A stretch of 64,000 nucleotides of DNA from Pseudomonas viridiflava (GCF_900602065.1 NZ_UWFN01000328.1:240099-304098), one strand, 5' to 3'. Shown: positions 8,764-17,675, numbered from the stretch's first letter. Numbers and translations are program-made. Notes: generated from the letters alone by a model not told the origin.

Positions 8764-9777
8764 ATGGATTTCAAACGCAAGCTTCTCATCGCAGCACTTC
8801 CGCTGGCCTTCTGCATGTCGGGCCTGGCCCAGGCTGAAGTCAAAATCAAATTCGCTGAAGTTCACCCTGCCGGCTATGCCCCGGTAGTGGCCGAACAGAA
8901 CATGGGCAAAAAGCTCGAAGAGCAGTCCAAAGGCGAGATCAGCTTCAAGATGTACGCCGGTGGCGTGCTGGGCTCAGAGAAAGAAGTCGTTGAGCAAGTA
9001 CAAAGCAACGCAATTCAGATGACCCGCGTCAGCCTCGGCATTGTCGGCCCGGTGGTGCCTGACGTGAACGTCTTCAACCTGCCATTCGTATTCCGCGATC
9101 AGGCGCATATGCGCACTATTATCGACGGTGAAATCGGTCAGGAAATTCTCGACAAGATCACCAACTCGAACTTCAACATGGTTGCACTGGCGTGGATGGA
9201 TGGCGGTACTCGCAACCTCTACACCAAGAAACCGGTGCGTCAGATCTCTGACCTCAAAGGCATGAAAATCCGTGTTCAAGGCAACCCGGTGTTCATCGAA
9301 ACCATCAACGACATGGGCGGCAACGGTATCGCCATGGCCACTGGCGAGATTTTCAGCGCCTTGCAGACTGGCGTAATCGATGGTGCAGAGAACAACCCGC
9401 CGACGTACTACCAGCACAACCACTATCAAAACGCCAAGTTCTTCACCATCACCGAGCACTTGATCCTGCCTGAGCCAATCGTGATGGCCAAAGACACCTG
9501 GAACAAGCTCACGCCTGAACAACAGGCACTGGTGAAAAAGCTCGCTAAAGAAGCTCAGGCCGAAGAGCGCGTGCTGTGGGACAAGTCTTCCGCTGATGCC
9601 GAAACCAAACTCAAGGCCGCAGGCGTGGAGTTCATCACCCTGACACCTGAGCAGAAGAAAGCCTTCTACGACGCTACCCAACCGGTACGCGACAAGTTCG
9701 GCGCGCCTTACAAAGACCTGATCAGCCGTATCGAAGCAGTCCAGACCAACCCGGCCCTGGCCGCAGCGAAAAACTAA
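8764..9777 (+). CDS. TRAP transporter substrate-binding protein (DctP type), probable uronate
   Basis: A 337-residue periplasmic receptor. The signal peptide covers residues 1 to about 24 (ending GLAQA). The DctP core follows, with the conserved arginine that clamps the ligand carboxylate in LKGMKIRVQGNP and the GVIDGAENNPPTYY segment that shapes the pocket. It passes ligand to the membrane subunits encoded next. The location between udh/uxuL and dctQM, and the shared operator upstream, make hexuronate the likely ligand. A GC-rich hairpin separates it from dctQ, as is common where the receptor is needed in excess. Confidence 0.93.
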   Translation: MDFKRKLLIAALPLAFCMSGLAQAEVKIKFAEVHPAGYAPVVAEQNMGKKLEEQSKGEISFKMYAGGVLGSEKEVVEQVQSNAIQMTRVSLGIVGPVVPDVNVFNLPFVFRDQAHMRTIIDGEIGQEILDKITNSNFNMVALAWMDGGTRNLYTKKPVRQISDLKGMKIRVQGNPVFIETINDMGGNGIAMATGEIFSALQTGVIDGAENNPPTYYQHNHYQNAKFFTITEHLILPEPIVMAKDTWNKLTPEQQALVKKLAKEAQAEERVLWDKSSADAETKLKAAGVEFITLTPEQKKAFYDATQPVRDKFGAPYKDLISRIEAVQTNPALAAAKN

Positions 9778-9809
9778 GCAGCCCTATAAGCCAGTCCGAT
9801 AACGCCGCG

Positions 9810-9836
9810 GGGGCGAGCGCAAGCTCGTTCGCCGCC
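9810..9836 (+). other. GC-rich hairpin between dctP and dctQ
   Basis: CGAGC (9814-9818) and GCTCG (9823-9827) pair around a GCAA tetraloop, inside a GC-rich flank. There is no U-tract, so it is more likely an mRNA-stabilising or attenuating hairpin than a terminator. It could raise receptor levels relative to the membrane subunits. Confidence 0.55.
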
Positions 9837-9852
9837 GCTGTGGTGAGCCTCC

Positions 9853-10380
9853 ATGAAAAATACGCTGCTGCGCTTCAACGATGTTCTTTATCGGGTCTGT
9901 GTCGGGATCGCCGGTATGTCGATTCTGATCATGACCCTGATTATCCCGTGGGGCATTTTCGCCCGCTACGTGCTGGGTACCGGCTCTAGCTGGCCGGAAC
10001 CTACTGCGATTCTATTGATGGTGGTGTTCACCTTCTTCGGTGCCGCTGCCAGTTACCGGGCGGGCGCTCACATGGCAGTGTCCATGGCCATCGACCGTAT
10101 GCAGCCGCAGGTACGCAAAATTGCCGCCGTGGCCGTGCAAGTGCTGATGGCAATCGTGGCGCTGTTCATGATTATCAAAGGCTTCAAGCTCTGCGGTACG
10201 ACCTGGAATCAATACATCGGGGAGTTGCCCTTCCTGCGTGTTGGCATCTCTTACCTGCCGATTCCGATTGGCGGCATCGTGACCCTGATTTTCGTCCTCG
10301 AAAGACTCTTTCTGGGCGACCAAAGCCACCGGGCTGTCATGCGGTTCGACGTGATTGAAGAAAGTGAAGGTGCCGCATAA
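9853..10380 (+). CDS. TRAP transporter small membrane subunit (DctQ type)
   Basis: A 175-residue inner-membrane protein with four predicted hydrophobic segments (about residues 14-36, 50-70, 90-112 and 128-150) and the family pattern RYVLGTGSSWPEP after the first helix pair. It pairs with DctM to form the sodium-coupled uptake unit. The stop codon abuts the dctM ATG without a spacer, so translation is coupled. Confidence 0.92.
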   Translation: MKNTLLRFNDVLYRVCVGIAGMSILIMTLIIPWGIFARYVLGTGSSWPEPTAILLMVVFTFFGAAASYRAGAHMAVSMAIDRMQPQVRKIAAVAVQVLMAIVALFMIIKGFKLCGTTWNQYIGELPFLRVGISYLPIPIGGIVTLIFVLERLFLGDQSHRAVMRFDVIEESEGAA

Positions 10381-11661
10381 ATGGACGCTCTTATACTGTT
10401 AGGCAGCTTTATCGCGCTGATCCTGATCGGCATGCCGGTCGCTTACGCGCTGGGTCTTTCAGCGCTGATCGGCGCATGGTGGATCGATATTCCCGCTGAC
10501 GCCTTGATGATTCAAATCGCAGGCGGCGTGAACAAATTCTCGCTGCTGGCGATCCCGTTCTTCGTCCTCGCGGGGGCGATCATGGCCGAAGGCGGCATGT
10601 CACGAAGGCTGGTGGCGTTTGCCGCCGTGCTGGTCGGTTTCGTGCGCGGCGGTCTGTCTCTGGTAAACATCGTTGCTTCGACCTTTTTCGGCGCCATCTC
10701 CGGCTCCTCCGTGGCGGACACCGCCTCGGTGGGTTCGGTACTGATTCCGGAAATGGAGCGCGCTGGCTACCCGCGTGACTACTCAACGGCCGTGACGGTC
10801 AGCGGTTCGGTTCAAGCCTTGCTGACACCGCCAAGCCACAACTCGGTGCTGTACTCGCTGGCGGCCGGCGGCACGGTCTCCATTGCTTCGCTGTTCATGG
10901 CCGGGATTGGTCCAGGCCTGCTGCTCAGCGCGGTAATGATGGGTCTGTGCATGATCTTCGCCCGCAAGCGCAACTACCCGAAAGGTGAAGTAATCCCATT
11001 GCGCCAGGCGATCAAAATCGCGGGTGAGGCGCTTTGGGGCCTTATGGCGATGGTCATCATCCTCGGCGGTATCCTCTCGGGTATCTTCACCGCGACCGAG
11101 TCAGCAGCGATTGCCGTGGTCTGGTCGTTCTTCGTCACCATGTTCATCTACCGCGACTACAAATGGCGCGACCTGCCCAAGCTGATGCACCGGGCGGCGC
11201 GGACCATTTCCATCGTGATGATCCTGATCGGTTTCGCCGCCAGCTTCGGTTACATCCTGACGCTGATGGAAATCCCGATGAAGATCACGACGGCGTTCCT
11301 GACGCTGTCGGATAACCGTTACGTGATCCTGATGTGCATCAACGTCATGTTGCTGCTGCTGGGCACCGTGATGGACATGGCGCCGCTGATCCTGATCCTG
11401 ACGCCGATCCTGCTGCCGGTGATCGTCGGTGTGGGCGTTGACCCTGTGCACTTCGGCATGATCATGCTGGTGAACCTGGGCATCGGCTTGATTACACCGC
11501 CGGTGGGTGCAGTGCTGTTCGTGGGCGCTGCGGTGGGTAAAGTCACCATCGAAGCCACCGTAAAAGCTCTGCTGCCGTTCTACCTGGCACTGTTCCTGGT
11601 ACTGATGCTGGTGACCTACATCCCTGCAATCTCCCTGTGGTTGCCGAGTGTGGTGTTGTAA
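10381..11661 (+). CDS. TRAP transporter large membrane subunit (DctM type)
   Basis: A 426-residue DctM/SiaM-type transporter with about twelve hydrophobic segments. Family hallmarks include GAISGSSVADTASVGS near residues 103-119 and a repeated copy GIGLITPPVGAVLFVG near 370-385, which reflect the inverted elevator repeats that bind sodium. It completes the receptor-DctQ-DctM set of the uronate operon. A long palindrome 34 bases downstream probably marks the end of the transcript. Confidence 0.94.
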   Translation: MDALILLGSFIALILIGMPVAYALGLSALIGAWWIDIPADALMIQIAGGVNKFSLLAIPFFVLAGAIMAEGGMSRRLVAFAAVLVGFVRGGLSLVNIVASTFFGAISGSSVADTASVGSVLIPEMERAGYPRDYSTAVTVSGSVQALLTPPSHNSVLYSLAAGGTVSIASLFMAGIGPGLLLSAVMMGLCMIFARKRNYPKGEVIPLRQAIKIAGEALWGLMAMVIILGGILSGIFTATESAAIAVVWSFFVTMFIYRDYKWRDLPKLMHRAARTISIVMILIGFAASFGYILTLMEIPMKITTAFLTLSDNRYVILMCINVMLLLLGTVMDMAPLILILTPILLPVIVGVGVDPVHFGMIMLVNLGIGLITPPVGAVLFVGAAVGKVTIEATVKALLPFYLALFLVLMLVTYIPAISLWLPSVVL

Positions 11662-11695
11662 GAAGCACCGATAAAATAATGTCTAAATGATGATT

Positions 11696-11812
11696 TGTGG
11701 GAGCGGTGCTTGGTCTGGGCGGCATTCCGACGATAAGGCTGGACGCGATCTAAAGTGAATCGAGTCCAGCCTTATCGTCGGAATGCCGCCCAGACCAAGC
11801 ACCGCTCCCACA
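11696..11812. repeat. long-arm palindrome, GGTGCTTGGTCTGGGCGGC family
   Basis: Each arm is about 54 bases and the two are complementary with essentially one mismatch, around a loop of about nine bases. Each arm starts with the REP-like TGTGGGAGCGGTGCTTG. Close copies are at 30330-30449 and, as a variant, 59401-59526. An open frame running out of the right arm into eamA is not the gene start. Confidence 0.92.
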
Positions 11813-11860
11813 GTTGTCTGTAGATCAGCGTCATCCCCCAGCCAAGGAGGCTGGTTGCTC

Positions 11861-12775
11861 ATGTCTGCTCCTGCTTTGTTTCCCCGCCATATCGCTGTAT
11901 TGCTCCTCGCCCTCCTCGCCTGTGCTTTCGCAGGCAATCACATCGCCGCGCGTATCGCCTTCGATCATGACACCGGCTTGCTGCTGGCTATTCTGTGTCG
12001 CTCGGGGGTGACCTTATTGGTGCTGACCGGGCTGGTGCTGTGGCAACGTGAACGCCCGAACCTGACCGCCCGAACCTGGCGCTGGCAATTGCTGCTGGGC
12101 TTGCTGATCGCGGCACAAAGCTTCTGCATTTACTCGGCTGTAGCCCGTATTCCGGTAGCGTTGGCGTTGTTGATCGCCAACGTTGCACCGATTCTGCTGG
12201 CATTGCTCACCTGGGCTTTAGGCGGTGCCAGGCCGACCGCCCGTGCCGCCCTGCTGATGGGCTTTATCCTGATCGGTCTGGTCTTCGCGCTGGACGTACC
12301 AGAGCGGTTGTCCAGCCAGCACAGCACCGAAGCTCAGTGGCTTGAAGGCATCGCCTTTGGCTTCGGCGCAGCAGGGGTTTTCGCCTGCGCATTGTGGATA
12401 ACCGACCACAAACTCTCGTCCCTACGCGGCACCGTACGCAGCATGCTGACCATGTTGATTGTGTTTAGCGCCGCCGCACTGGCTGGTTTCAGCGGCATTC
12501 TGCCTGGTGGTGTTTCATTGCCTTCCACTTCCACCGGCTGGACCGCGCTGGCGTGTCTGGTCACGCTTTATGGCGTGGGGTTTTCCCTGCTGTTCATCTG
12601 CGTAAACCGGCTGGACATGGCCCGCAACGCGCCGGTGATGAACATCGAACCGGTGGCGAGTCTGTTGTTTGGCTGGTTAATCCTTGATCAATTGCTCAGT
12701 GGCGGCCAGATCATTGGCGGCCTGATTGTGGTAACCGGCATCGTGCTGCTGACCTGGCGTCGCAAAACGGCTTGA
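11861..12775 (+). CDS. EamA-family drug/metabolite transporter
   Basis: A 304-residue inner-membrane protein with ten hydrophobic segments arranged as two EamA repeats (about residues 6-140 and 165-300). The second repeat ends with EPVASLLFGWLILDQLL, a typical family signature. Such proteins usually export metabolites. The ATG at 11861 has AGGAGG ten bases upstream. An in-frame start at 11783 would translate REP sequence and is rejected. It is followed 33 bases later by an aldose 1-epimerase, and both may be co-transcribed after the uronate operon. A role in sugar or sugar-acid efflux is only inferred. Confidence 0.85.
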   Translation: MSAPALFPRHIAVLLLALLACAFAGNHIAARIAFDHDTGLLLAILCRSGVTLLVLTGLVLWQRERPNLTARTWRWQLLLGLLIAAQSFCIYSAVARIPVALALLIANVAPILLALLTWALGGARPTARAALLMGFILIGLVFALDVPERLSSQHSTEAQWLEGIAFGFGAAGVFACALWITDHKLSSLRGTVRSMLTMLIVFSAAALAGFSGILPGGVSLPSTSTGWTALACLVTLYGVGFSLLFICVNRLDMARNAPVMNIEPVASLLFGWLILDQLLSGGQIIGGLIVVTGIVLLTWRRKTA

Positions 12776-12808
12776 GCGCTTTAACCTCTACTCATACGGC
12801 AGATCATC

Positions 12809-13678
12809 ATGCACCCGGCACTCCTGACGCTTGAAGATGGCATCACCCGACTGACTCTGGCCCCGCTGACCGGTGGCAGTATCGTTAACTGGAGCGTGAT
12901 CGCCAGCGGTCAGCCACTGCTGCGTCCCAGCAATGACGAAGCCCTGAGTGCCGGGACCGCACGTAAACTGGCGTGCTATCCGTTAGCGCCCTGGTCGAAC
13001 CGGATCAGCAACGGGGGTTTTGAGAGCCCTGATGGCTGGTTCGCGCTTGCGCCAAACAGCGCCAACGACGCCCTGCCCATTCATGGCAGTGCCTGGCAGC
13101 AGCCCTGGGAGGTCGTGGAGAAGAGTGCTCAACACGCTTGCCTCGAATTGAACAGCACCACGCCTTTTGCCTATCGCGCACAGCTACGTTTCAGCTTGCA
13201 GGACGGTACGCTGAGCATCACCTTGAAGGTCACTCATCTGGAACCCCGCGCTGCCTGGCACGGGCTGGGCCTGCACCCTTACCTGCCCCGCACCGCCAAC
13301 ACCCGGTTACGGGCCAAGGCTTCGCATGTCTGGCTGACCGATGAAGCAGGCTTGCCAACGCAACTTGAGAGCCTGCCTGCCGAGTGGGACTTCAATATAT
13401 TGAACAGCTTGCCGCAAACCCGGCTGGATAACGGCTTTACCGAGTGGGATGGCAATGGCCTGATCAGCCAGCCAGATCTGGGTTATGAGCTGGAGTGCCG
13501 GGCAACGGGTAGTGAGTTTTTTCTGGTGTTCTGCCCACCCGGGCTGGATTTTTTCTGTTTCGAGCCTGTTAGCCATCCTGTGAATGCCCACCATCTGCCG
13601 GGGCATCCAGGGTTGCGGTTGTTAAAGCAGGGGGAGTCGGCTGAGTTGGGGTTCAGCCTGAGTTACCGGGCGATTTAA
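12809..13678 (+). CDS. aldose 1-epimerase family protein
   Basis: A 289-residue galactose-mutarotase-like beta-sandwich protein, which interconverts alpha and beta anomers of sugars. Visible family features are NRISNGGFESP near residues 63-73, the catalytic histidine region PIHGSAW (about 90-96), a second histidine in WHGLGLHPYLPR (about 151-162) and a late FEPVSHPVNAH. It belongs to the divergent bacterial group without assigned substrate. Next to uronate genes, a hexuronate or related sugar acid is a reasonable guess. No strong ribosome-binding site precedes the ATG, so coupling to eamA is possible. Confidence 0.82.
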   Translation: MHPALLTLEDGITRLTLAPLTGGSIVNWSVIASGQPLLRPSNDEALSAGTARKLACYPLAPWSNRISNGGFESPDGWFALAPNSANDALPIHGSAWQQPWEVVEKSAQHACLELNSTTPFAYRAQLRFSLQDGTLSITLKVTHLEPRAAWHGLGLHPYLPRTANTRLRAKASHVWLTDEAGLPTQLESLPAEWDFNILNSLPQTRLDNGFTEWDGNGLISQPDLGYELECRATGSEFFLVFCPPGLDFFCFEPVSHPVNAHHLPGHPGLRLLKQGESAELGFSLSYRAI

Positions 13679-13696
13679 GGATAGGACAAAGATCTC

Positions 13697-13783
13697 CTGT
13701 GGGAGCGGTGCTTGCCCGCGATAAGAGCAACTCGGTCTCGGATAATGAGGTGTCCTTATCGCGGGCAAGCACCGCTCCCACAG
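13697..13783. repeat. REPIN, GGTGCTTGCCCGCGATAAG family
   Basis: Inverted arms of about 30 bases containing GTGGGAGCGGTGCTTGCCCG, with a 27-base AT-richer spacer. It stands between the convergent epimerase and cupin genes. The same family occurs at 48142-48228 and as a single arm at 38133-38159. Confidence 0.92.
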
Positions 13784-13824
13784 TTCAGATCGCATTCCAA
13801 CCCAATGCTTTAAGATGCCTGAAG

Positions 13825-14538
13825 TCAAACCACCACGTAGTACTTGCGCACATACACCGTGCTTTCCCACGCACAGCTCGCGCCTTGCGGGACGAACACC
13901 GTGTCGCCGGTGTTCACGATCAGCGCCTCGCCGTCTGCGCCGGTGAGCGTCACCTGCCCTTCGATCAGGTGCATCAACTCATGCACTTTGTGCGGCCGGC
14001 CACCACGTGCATAGGGCGTCGAATCCCAGACGCCGATGCGCAGGGAGCTGTTCGAGGCTTCATAGGCGTTGTGTGAGCGACACTGAGGTGCCGGACCAAT
14101 CAGGATGCTGGCCTCGGGGGCTGCCGACGGTGCAAGCGCTACTCGCTTGTCAATCCAGGTCAATGCCGGTTGCGTCGACGGTGCGGAGCTACTAACAGCG
14201 CAAAAAGCCCACAGACTGCCATCTACGGCATCGATCTGACAGGCGCCCCCTTGCGCGACGACCACGCTTTCGCCGGGGCTGGCTTCGAGGGCTTCACCGT
14301 TAACGCGCAGGCTGACGCGCCCTTTGTGAACCACCAGCATTTCCGTGAACGGATAGGCCTCGGAGCGCCACGCCCCTCCGCCACTGACCACACCAGCACT
14401 CACACCATCGGGACCTGCGTAAGCAATTTTACGCGCATCGGCAAACGGATCAGCAGCGCTCAACGCTCCGCCGTTGAAGGGTGTGTCTGTTTGGCTGCCG
14501 TCAGCGCGGACCAGCAACAAAGTTTTTAGCTGTGACAT
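13825..14538 (-). CDS. two-domain cupin protein (Cupin_3/DUF861-like)
   Basis: A 237-residue bicupin. The first cupin lies around residues 55-115 (FTEMLVVHKGRVSLRVNGE, then the SPGESVVV strand). The second lies around 170-237 (HKVHELMHLIEGQVTLTG, then NTGDTVFVPQG), where H and E residues could bind a metal. The second domain resembles DUF861, seen in ureidoglycine aminohydrolase-like proteins. No enzyme activity can be assigned. It follows the GNAT gene by 15 bases and is presumably co-transcribed with it. Confidence 0.75.
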   Translation of the reverse strand: MSQLKTLLLVRADGSQTDTPFNGGALSAADPFADARKIAYAGPDGVSAGVVSGGGAWRSEAYPFTEMLVVHKGRVSLRVNGEALEASPGESVVVAQGGACQIDAVDGSLWAFCAVSSSAPSTQPALTWIDKRVALAPSAAPEASILIGPAPQCRSHNAYEASNSSLRIGVWDSTPYARGGRPHKVHELMHLIEGQVTLTGADGEALIVNTGDTVFVPQGASCAWESTVYVRKYYVVV

Positions 14539-14553
14539 TCAGAACTCTCCGGA

Positions 14554-15417
14554 TTAACCAATAGCCTGCGTGACCAAGGCAAACTGTGTGACGCCAGCAG
14601 TGGCCTGCGGAGCCTTGCCTTTGGCCATTTGGGTAACGCTGTCGACGGCTTTCAAACCGGCCTGGTCCAGCCAACCCGCCAGGCCGCTGTTGGTCGGGAT
14701 ATCGATACGCACGAACGAATACGGCACTCGCGACAGCAACTGGCTGATCAGGTATTTGGCCTGATCAACGTTTTGAGCAATCACCGGGCCGATGCACAGC
14801 CCACGACCAAACGGACGTAACAGGGCGAACGCCTGGAGTTGCCCATTACGCTCAATGGCTGCCGAATGCTCGACACTCGGCAGCAGGTCCTTGAGCACCG
14901 AAGTGCGATCAAGCCCGCTGCCCGCGTTGGCCAACTCGAACAGGCGCGGGTAATCCGCTTCGCCCACTGAGCGGCAGCTTTCGCTGAACGCCAGCGAAGG
15001 TGCCGACGGTGCTTCGGCTGGAGCCTGTCCCTGACGTTGCTCGACACTGCCGAAATCAACGAACCCCATACTCGCGTAAAGCGGCGCTCCGGCAAGGGTT
15101 GCATTGAGAACCGCGGTACGCGGTGTCGCGGCATCGATAGCCCGGTTCATCAATTGGCGACCGATCCCCTTACCCTGATATTCATTGCTGACGATCACGA
15201 GGCCAATGGTCGAGAAATCCCCCTGATGACAGGTAAAGGCACTACCAATCAAGCGGCCCTGATCTTCGGCGATGAAGCCCTGACTGACACGCTGCAGCAT
15301 CGCCCAGTCTTCGCGACGATGCGGCCACTTCAACTGCACTGAAAGTTGATGTGCAGCATCGACATCGTCTGCGGTCATCGGGCGATACGAGTATGAAGAA
15401 CGTTGCGAATCGGCCAT
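14554..15417 (-). CDS. tandem GNAT-family N-acetyltransferase
   Basis: A 287-residue protein with a complete N-terminal GNAT domain (residues about 10-135) that carries the acetyl-CoA pyrophosphate loop EYQGKGIGRQLMNRAI and a typical ASMGFVDFG end. A second, degenerate GNAT-like half follows (about 160-280), including GLCIGPVIAQ. This layout is seen in the YitI-type double-GNAT proteins. The substrate is unknown. Divergent transcription from the aldehyde dehydrogenase at 15636 and the short gap to the cupin gene suggest an amine or amino-acid related job, but this is inference. Confidence 0.82.
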   Translation of the reverse strand: MADSQRSSYSYRPMTADDVDAAHQLSVQLKWPHRREDWAMLQRVSQGFIAEDQGRLIGSAFTCHQGDFSTIGLVIVSNEYQGKGIGRQLMNRAIDAATPRTAVLNATLAGAPLYASMGFVDFGSVEQRQGQAPAEAPSAPSLAFSESCRSVGEADYPRLFELANAGSGLDRTSVLKDLLPSVEHSAAIERNGQLQAFALLRPFGRGLCIGPVIAQNVDQAKYLISQLLSRVPYSFVRIDIPTNSGLAGWLDQAGLKAVDSVTQMAKGKAPQATAGVTQFALVTQAIG

Positions 15418-15635
15418 GAAAAAGCTCTCCGGTCAAAGGGGTGCGCAAGGGCAATAACGCCTGTATCCCATCTGTCTGCAGCTCATGGCAAGAGGCTCGG
15501 AACGATTCGGCAGATTGCATGAGGCAGGCCGCCGTTTACCACAGTAACTGCTTAAAACCCCATGAAGGTCGGCAGCAAATGCTTGGTCTTTTTTCCTAGC
15601 ATGGAGGCTGGCTTTTTTATCCGCTGGAGTCCTTC

Positions 15636-17108
15636 ATGGATAGCTTCGATCCTCGTCAAATTGCTGTTCGCAGCGCGCACTTCATCGGTGGTCGTTACCG
15701 CGATGCCCAGTCAGGCATGGACGTATCGCGCCCCTCCGACGGGCAGGTTTACGCCGGCCTGCCGATTGCCGACGCGGACATGGTGGACGAAGCGGTCAGC
15801 AATGCCTGGCAAGCGTTCAAGCACAGTGACTGGGCCAGCCGCCCACCTCGCGAGCGGGCCCGGGTCATGCGCCGCTGGGCAGATTTGATTGAAGCCGACG
15901 GCGCGATCCTGGGTCCACTGGAAGCAGTAGGTTCGACGCGCCCACATAAAGATGTGCTGGCCTGGGACATTCCTTACGTCGCCGAAGGGATCCGTTTTTT
16001 TGCCGAGCTGGCAGACAAGCATGGTGGTGAAGTAGCTGCGACTCAGAGCGATCGGCTGGGCATGCAGATCGCTGAACCTTATGGCGTTATCGCGGCGATC
16101 GCGCCGTGGAATTTCCCCTTGAGCATGGGCCACTGGAAAGTCGCACCGGCGCTCGCTGCGGGCAACGCGGTGGTGCTCAAGCCATCGGAACTGACGCCGT
16201 TTTCCAGCCTGCGTTTCGCGGAGCTGGCCGTACAGGCGGGTCTTCCAGCCGGGATGTTCAATGTGATTCAGGGGGATGGGCGCACCACGGGCGACGCACT
16301 GTGTCGCCATCCGCGTATATCCAAAGTGACGTTCACAGGCTCGACAGCGACGGGCTCAAGCATCATGTCCACCTGCGCATTGATAGGCCCTAAACCGGTC
16401 ACCCTGGAGCTGGGCGGTAAAAGCCCGCAATTGGTATTTGCGGACGTTCCAGACCTGGCCAAAACCGCACGCACGGTTGCGCTGGCAATCACCGGCAATG
16501 CGGGACAGGTGTGTGTTTCGGGTTCGCGACTGTTGATCGAGCGCTCAATCATGGCGCCGTTCATCGAACATCTTCAGGGCTACTTCGCTTCTTTGCGCCC
16601 TGGCCCGACCTGGTCCCCGGACGCCACACTGCCGCCGATCATTTCGCATCTGCAGGGCAGTCGCATCGATAACATCGTGCAGCGTGCCCGCCAGGCCGGA
16701 GCAGAAGTGCTGGCCGGTGGCGGCCTGTTCGAAGGCATGGGCGGTGCTTATTACCAGCCGACATTGCTGACCGCAGTGGACAGCCAAAGCCCGGCAGTCT
16801 GCGAAGAGATCTTTGGCCCGGTGTTGACCATTCAGGCATTCGACACAGAGGAAGAGGCCCTGCAACTGGCCGAACACGACACCTATGGTTTGTGCGCGGG
16901 CGTACACACTGCCGACCTGAATCGGGCGCTGCGGCTGATTCGCAAGCTGGAAGTCGGCACCGTCTGGGTCAACCGCTATGGCCGTAGCAACGACTACATC
17001 CTGCCAACCGGTGGCTATAAACGCTCCGGCATTGGCAAGGATCTGGGCCGTGAAGCATTCGAGGCCAACCTGCGCTTTAAAAGCGTGCTTATTGACATCG
17101 CGCAGTAA
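15636..17108 (+). CDS. NAD(P)-dependent aldehyde dehydrogenase
   Basis: A 490-residue class I-like aldehyde dehydrogenase that oxidises an aldehyde to the acid. It shows the oxyanion-site motif APWNFPLSMGHWK (about 151-163), the cofactor loop FTGSTATGSSI (about 231-241), the general base in ELGGKSPQLVF (about 259-269) and the nucleophile in NAGQVCVSGSR (Cys about residue 292). GGAG lies eight bases before the ATG. Sequence resembles the gamma-aminobutyraldehyde/betaine aldehyde group, but the substrate is not fixed. It could oxidise an aldehyde made by the DAO-type oxidase at 18402, which is encoded on the same strand. Confidence 0.9.
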   Translation: MDSFDPRQIAVRSAHFIGGRYRDAQSGMDVSRPSDGQVYAGLPIADADMVDEAVSNAWQAFKHSDWASRPPRERARVMRRWADLIEADGAILGPLEAVGSTRPHKDVLAWDIPYVAEGIRFFAELADKHGGEVAATQSDRLGMQIAEPYGVIAAIAPWNFPLSMGHWKVAPALAAGNAVVLKPSELTPFSSLRFAELAVQAGLPAGMFNVIQGDGRTTGDALCRHPRISKVTFTGSTATGSSIMSTCALIGPKPVTLELGGKSPQLVFADVPDLAKTARTVALAITGNAGQVCVSGSRLLIERSIMAPFIEHLQGYFASLRPGPTWSPDATLPPIISHLQGSRIDNIVQRARQAGAEVLAGGGLFEGMGGAYYQPTLLTAVDSQSPAVCEEIFGPVLTIQAFDTEEEALQLAEHDTYGLCAGVHTADLNRALRLIRKLEVGTVWVNRYGRSNDYILPTGGYKRSGIGKDLGREAFEANLRFKSVLIDIAQ

Positions 17109-17168
17109 CAGCCTGTTGAGCTGGAATGCCAGCCCTGTGGACAACTCTATGCTGGCCTGTAATGCAAC

Positions 17169-17264
17169 CCTGTGGGAGCGAATTCATTCGCGAAGGGGCC
17201 GGTACATCCGCAGTCTATGTATTGCCTGAAATACCGCCTTCCCGAATGAATTCGGTCCCACAGG
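17169..17264. repeat. REP pair, GTGGGAGCGAATTCATTCG family
   Basis: Imperfect inverted arms CCTGTGGGAGCGAATTCATT and AATGAATTCGGTCCCACAGG around a longer spacer. Related copies are at 29115-29210, 63836-63932 and 63952-64000. Confidence 0.9.
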
Positions 17265-17349
17265 ATTTACGTCGCAAATAAGCTTGTGGCCAGACATGGA
17301 ATTACCCACGGGGGCCGAGTTCTCTTCAAAAGGCATCTACAAAGCAACG

Positions 17350-17380
17350 GGAGCAGCCATCAGGATGCTCCTTTTTTTTT
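17350..17380 (+). terminator. rho-independent terminator, orphan
   Basis: GGAGCA (17350-17355) pairs with TGCTCC (17366-17371) and is followed at once by nine T. It is 240 bases after the aldehyde dehydrogenase stop codon, beyond a REP pair. It may end that transcript or a short RNA starting near 17265-17300. Confidence 0.75.
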
Positions 17381-17675
17381 GGCCTGGCTCAACGCAGTTT
17401 CTGCCGTGCCACGTCGGGGTTTGCCCTGCATCAGCACCATAAATGCCCATAAAGACGCATAAACACGAGCCCCGCCCAAGGCTGGAGCGCCCCGCAAAGT
17501 GTGCTGAGGTCGCCCCTTAAAACGGCGTTTTCTATCAAGCAGCCGACGCTTTTAACGTCATCTGCTGATTTCACGGTGTTGTAATGAAGGTGTGGTGCAG
17601 CGTTGCATCACCTGCTTCAAACCTGAAGCACAGGCATACCCCGCCTCGACTTAACGAACCTCAGGACCGCACTCA
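17381..17675 (+). promoter_or_regulatory. presumed promoter region of the 17676 operon with CATAAA repeats
   Basis: Three copies of CATAAA lie exactly ten bases apart (17438, 17448, 17458), one helical turn each, which suggests cooperative protein binding. Further down, GGTGTGGTGCAGCG and TTGCATCACC (17589-17612) form an imperfect inverted repeat. No clear -35/-10 pair could be settled. No ORF of interest lies here. Confidence 0.45.

Noticed and set aside
11783..11860. Longer EamA reading frame starting inside the palindrome
   Set aside because: The N-terminal 26 residues are REP-derived, the same peptide appears at other REP sites, and ATG 11861 has AGGAGG at the right distance.
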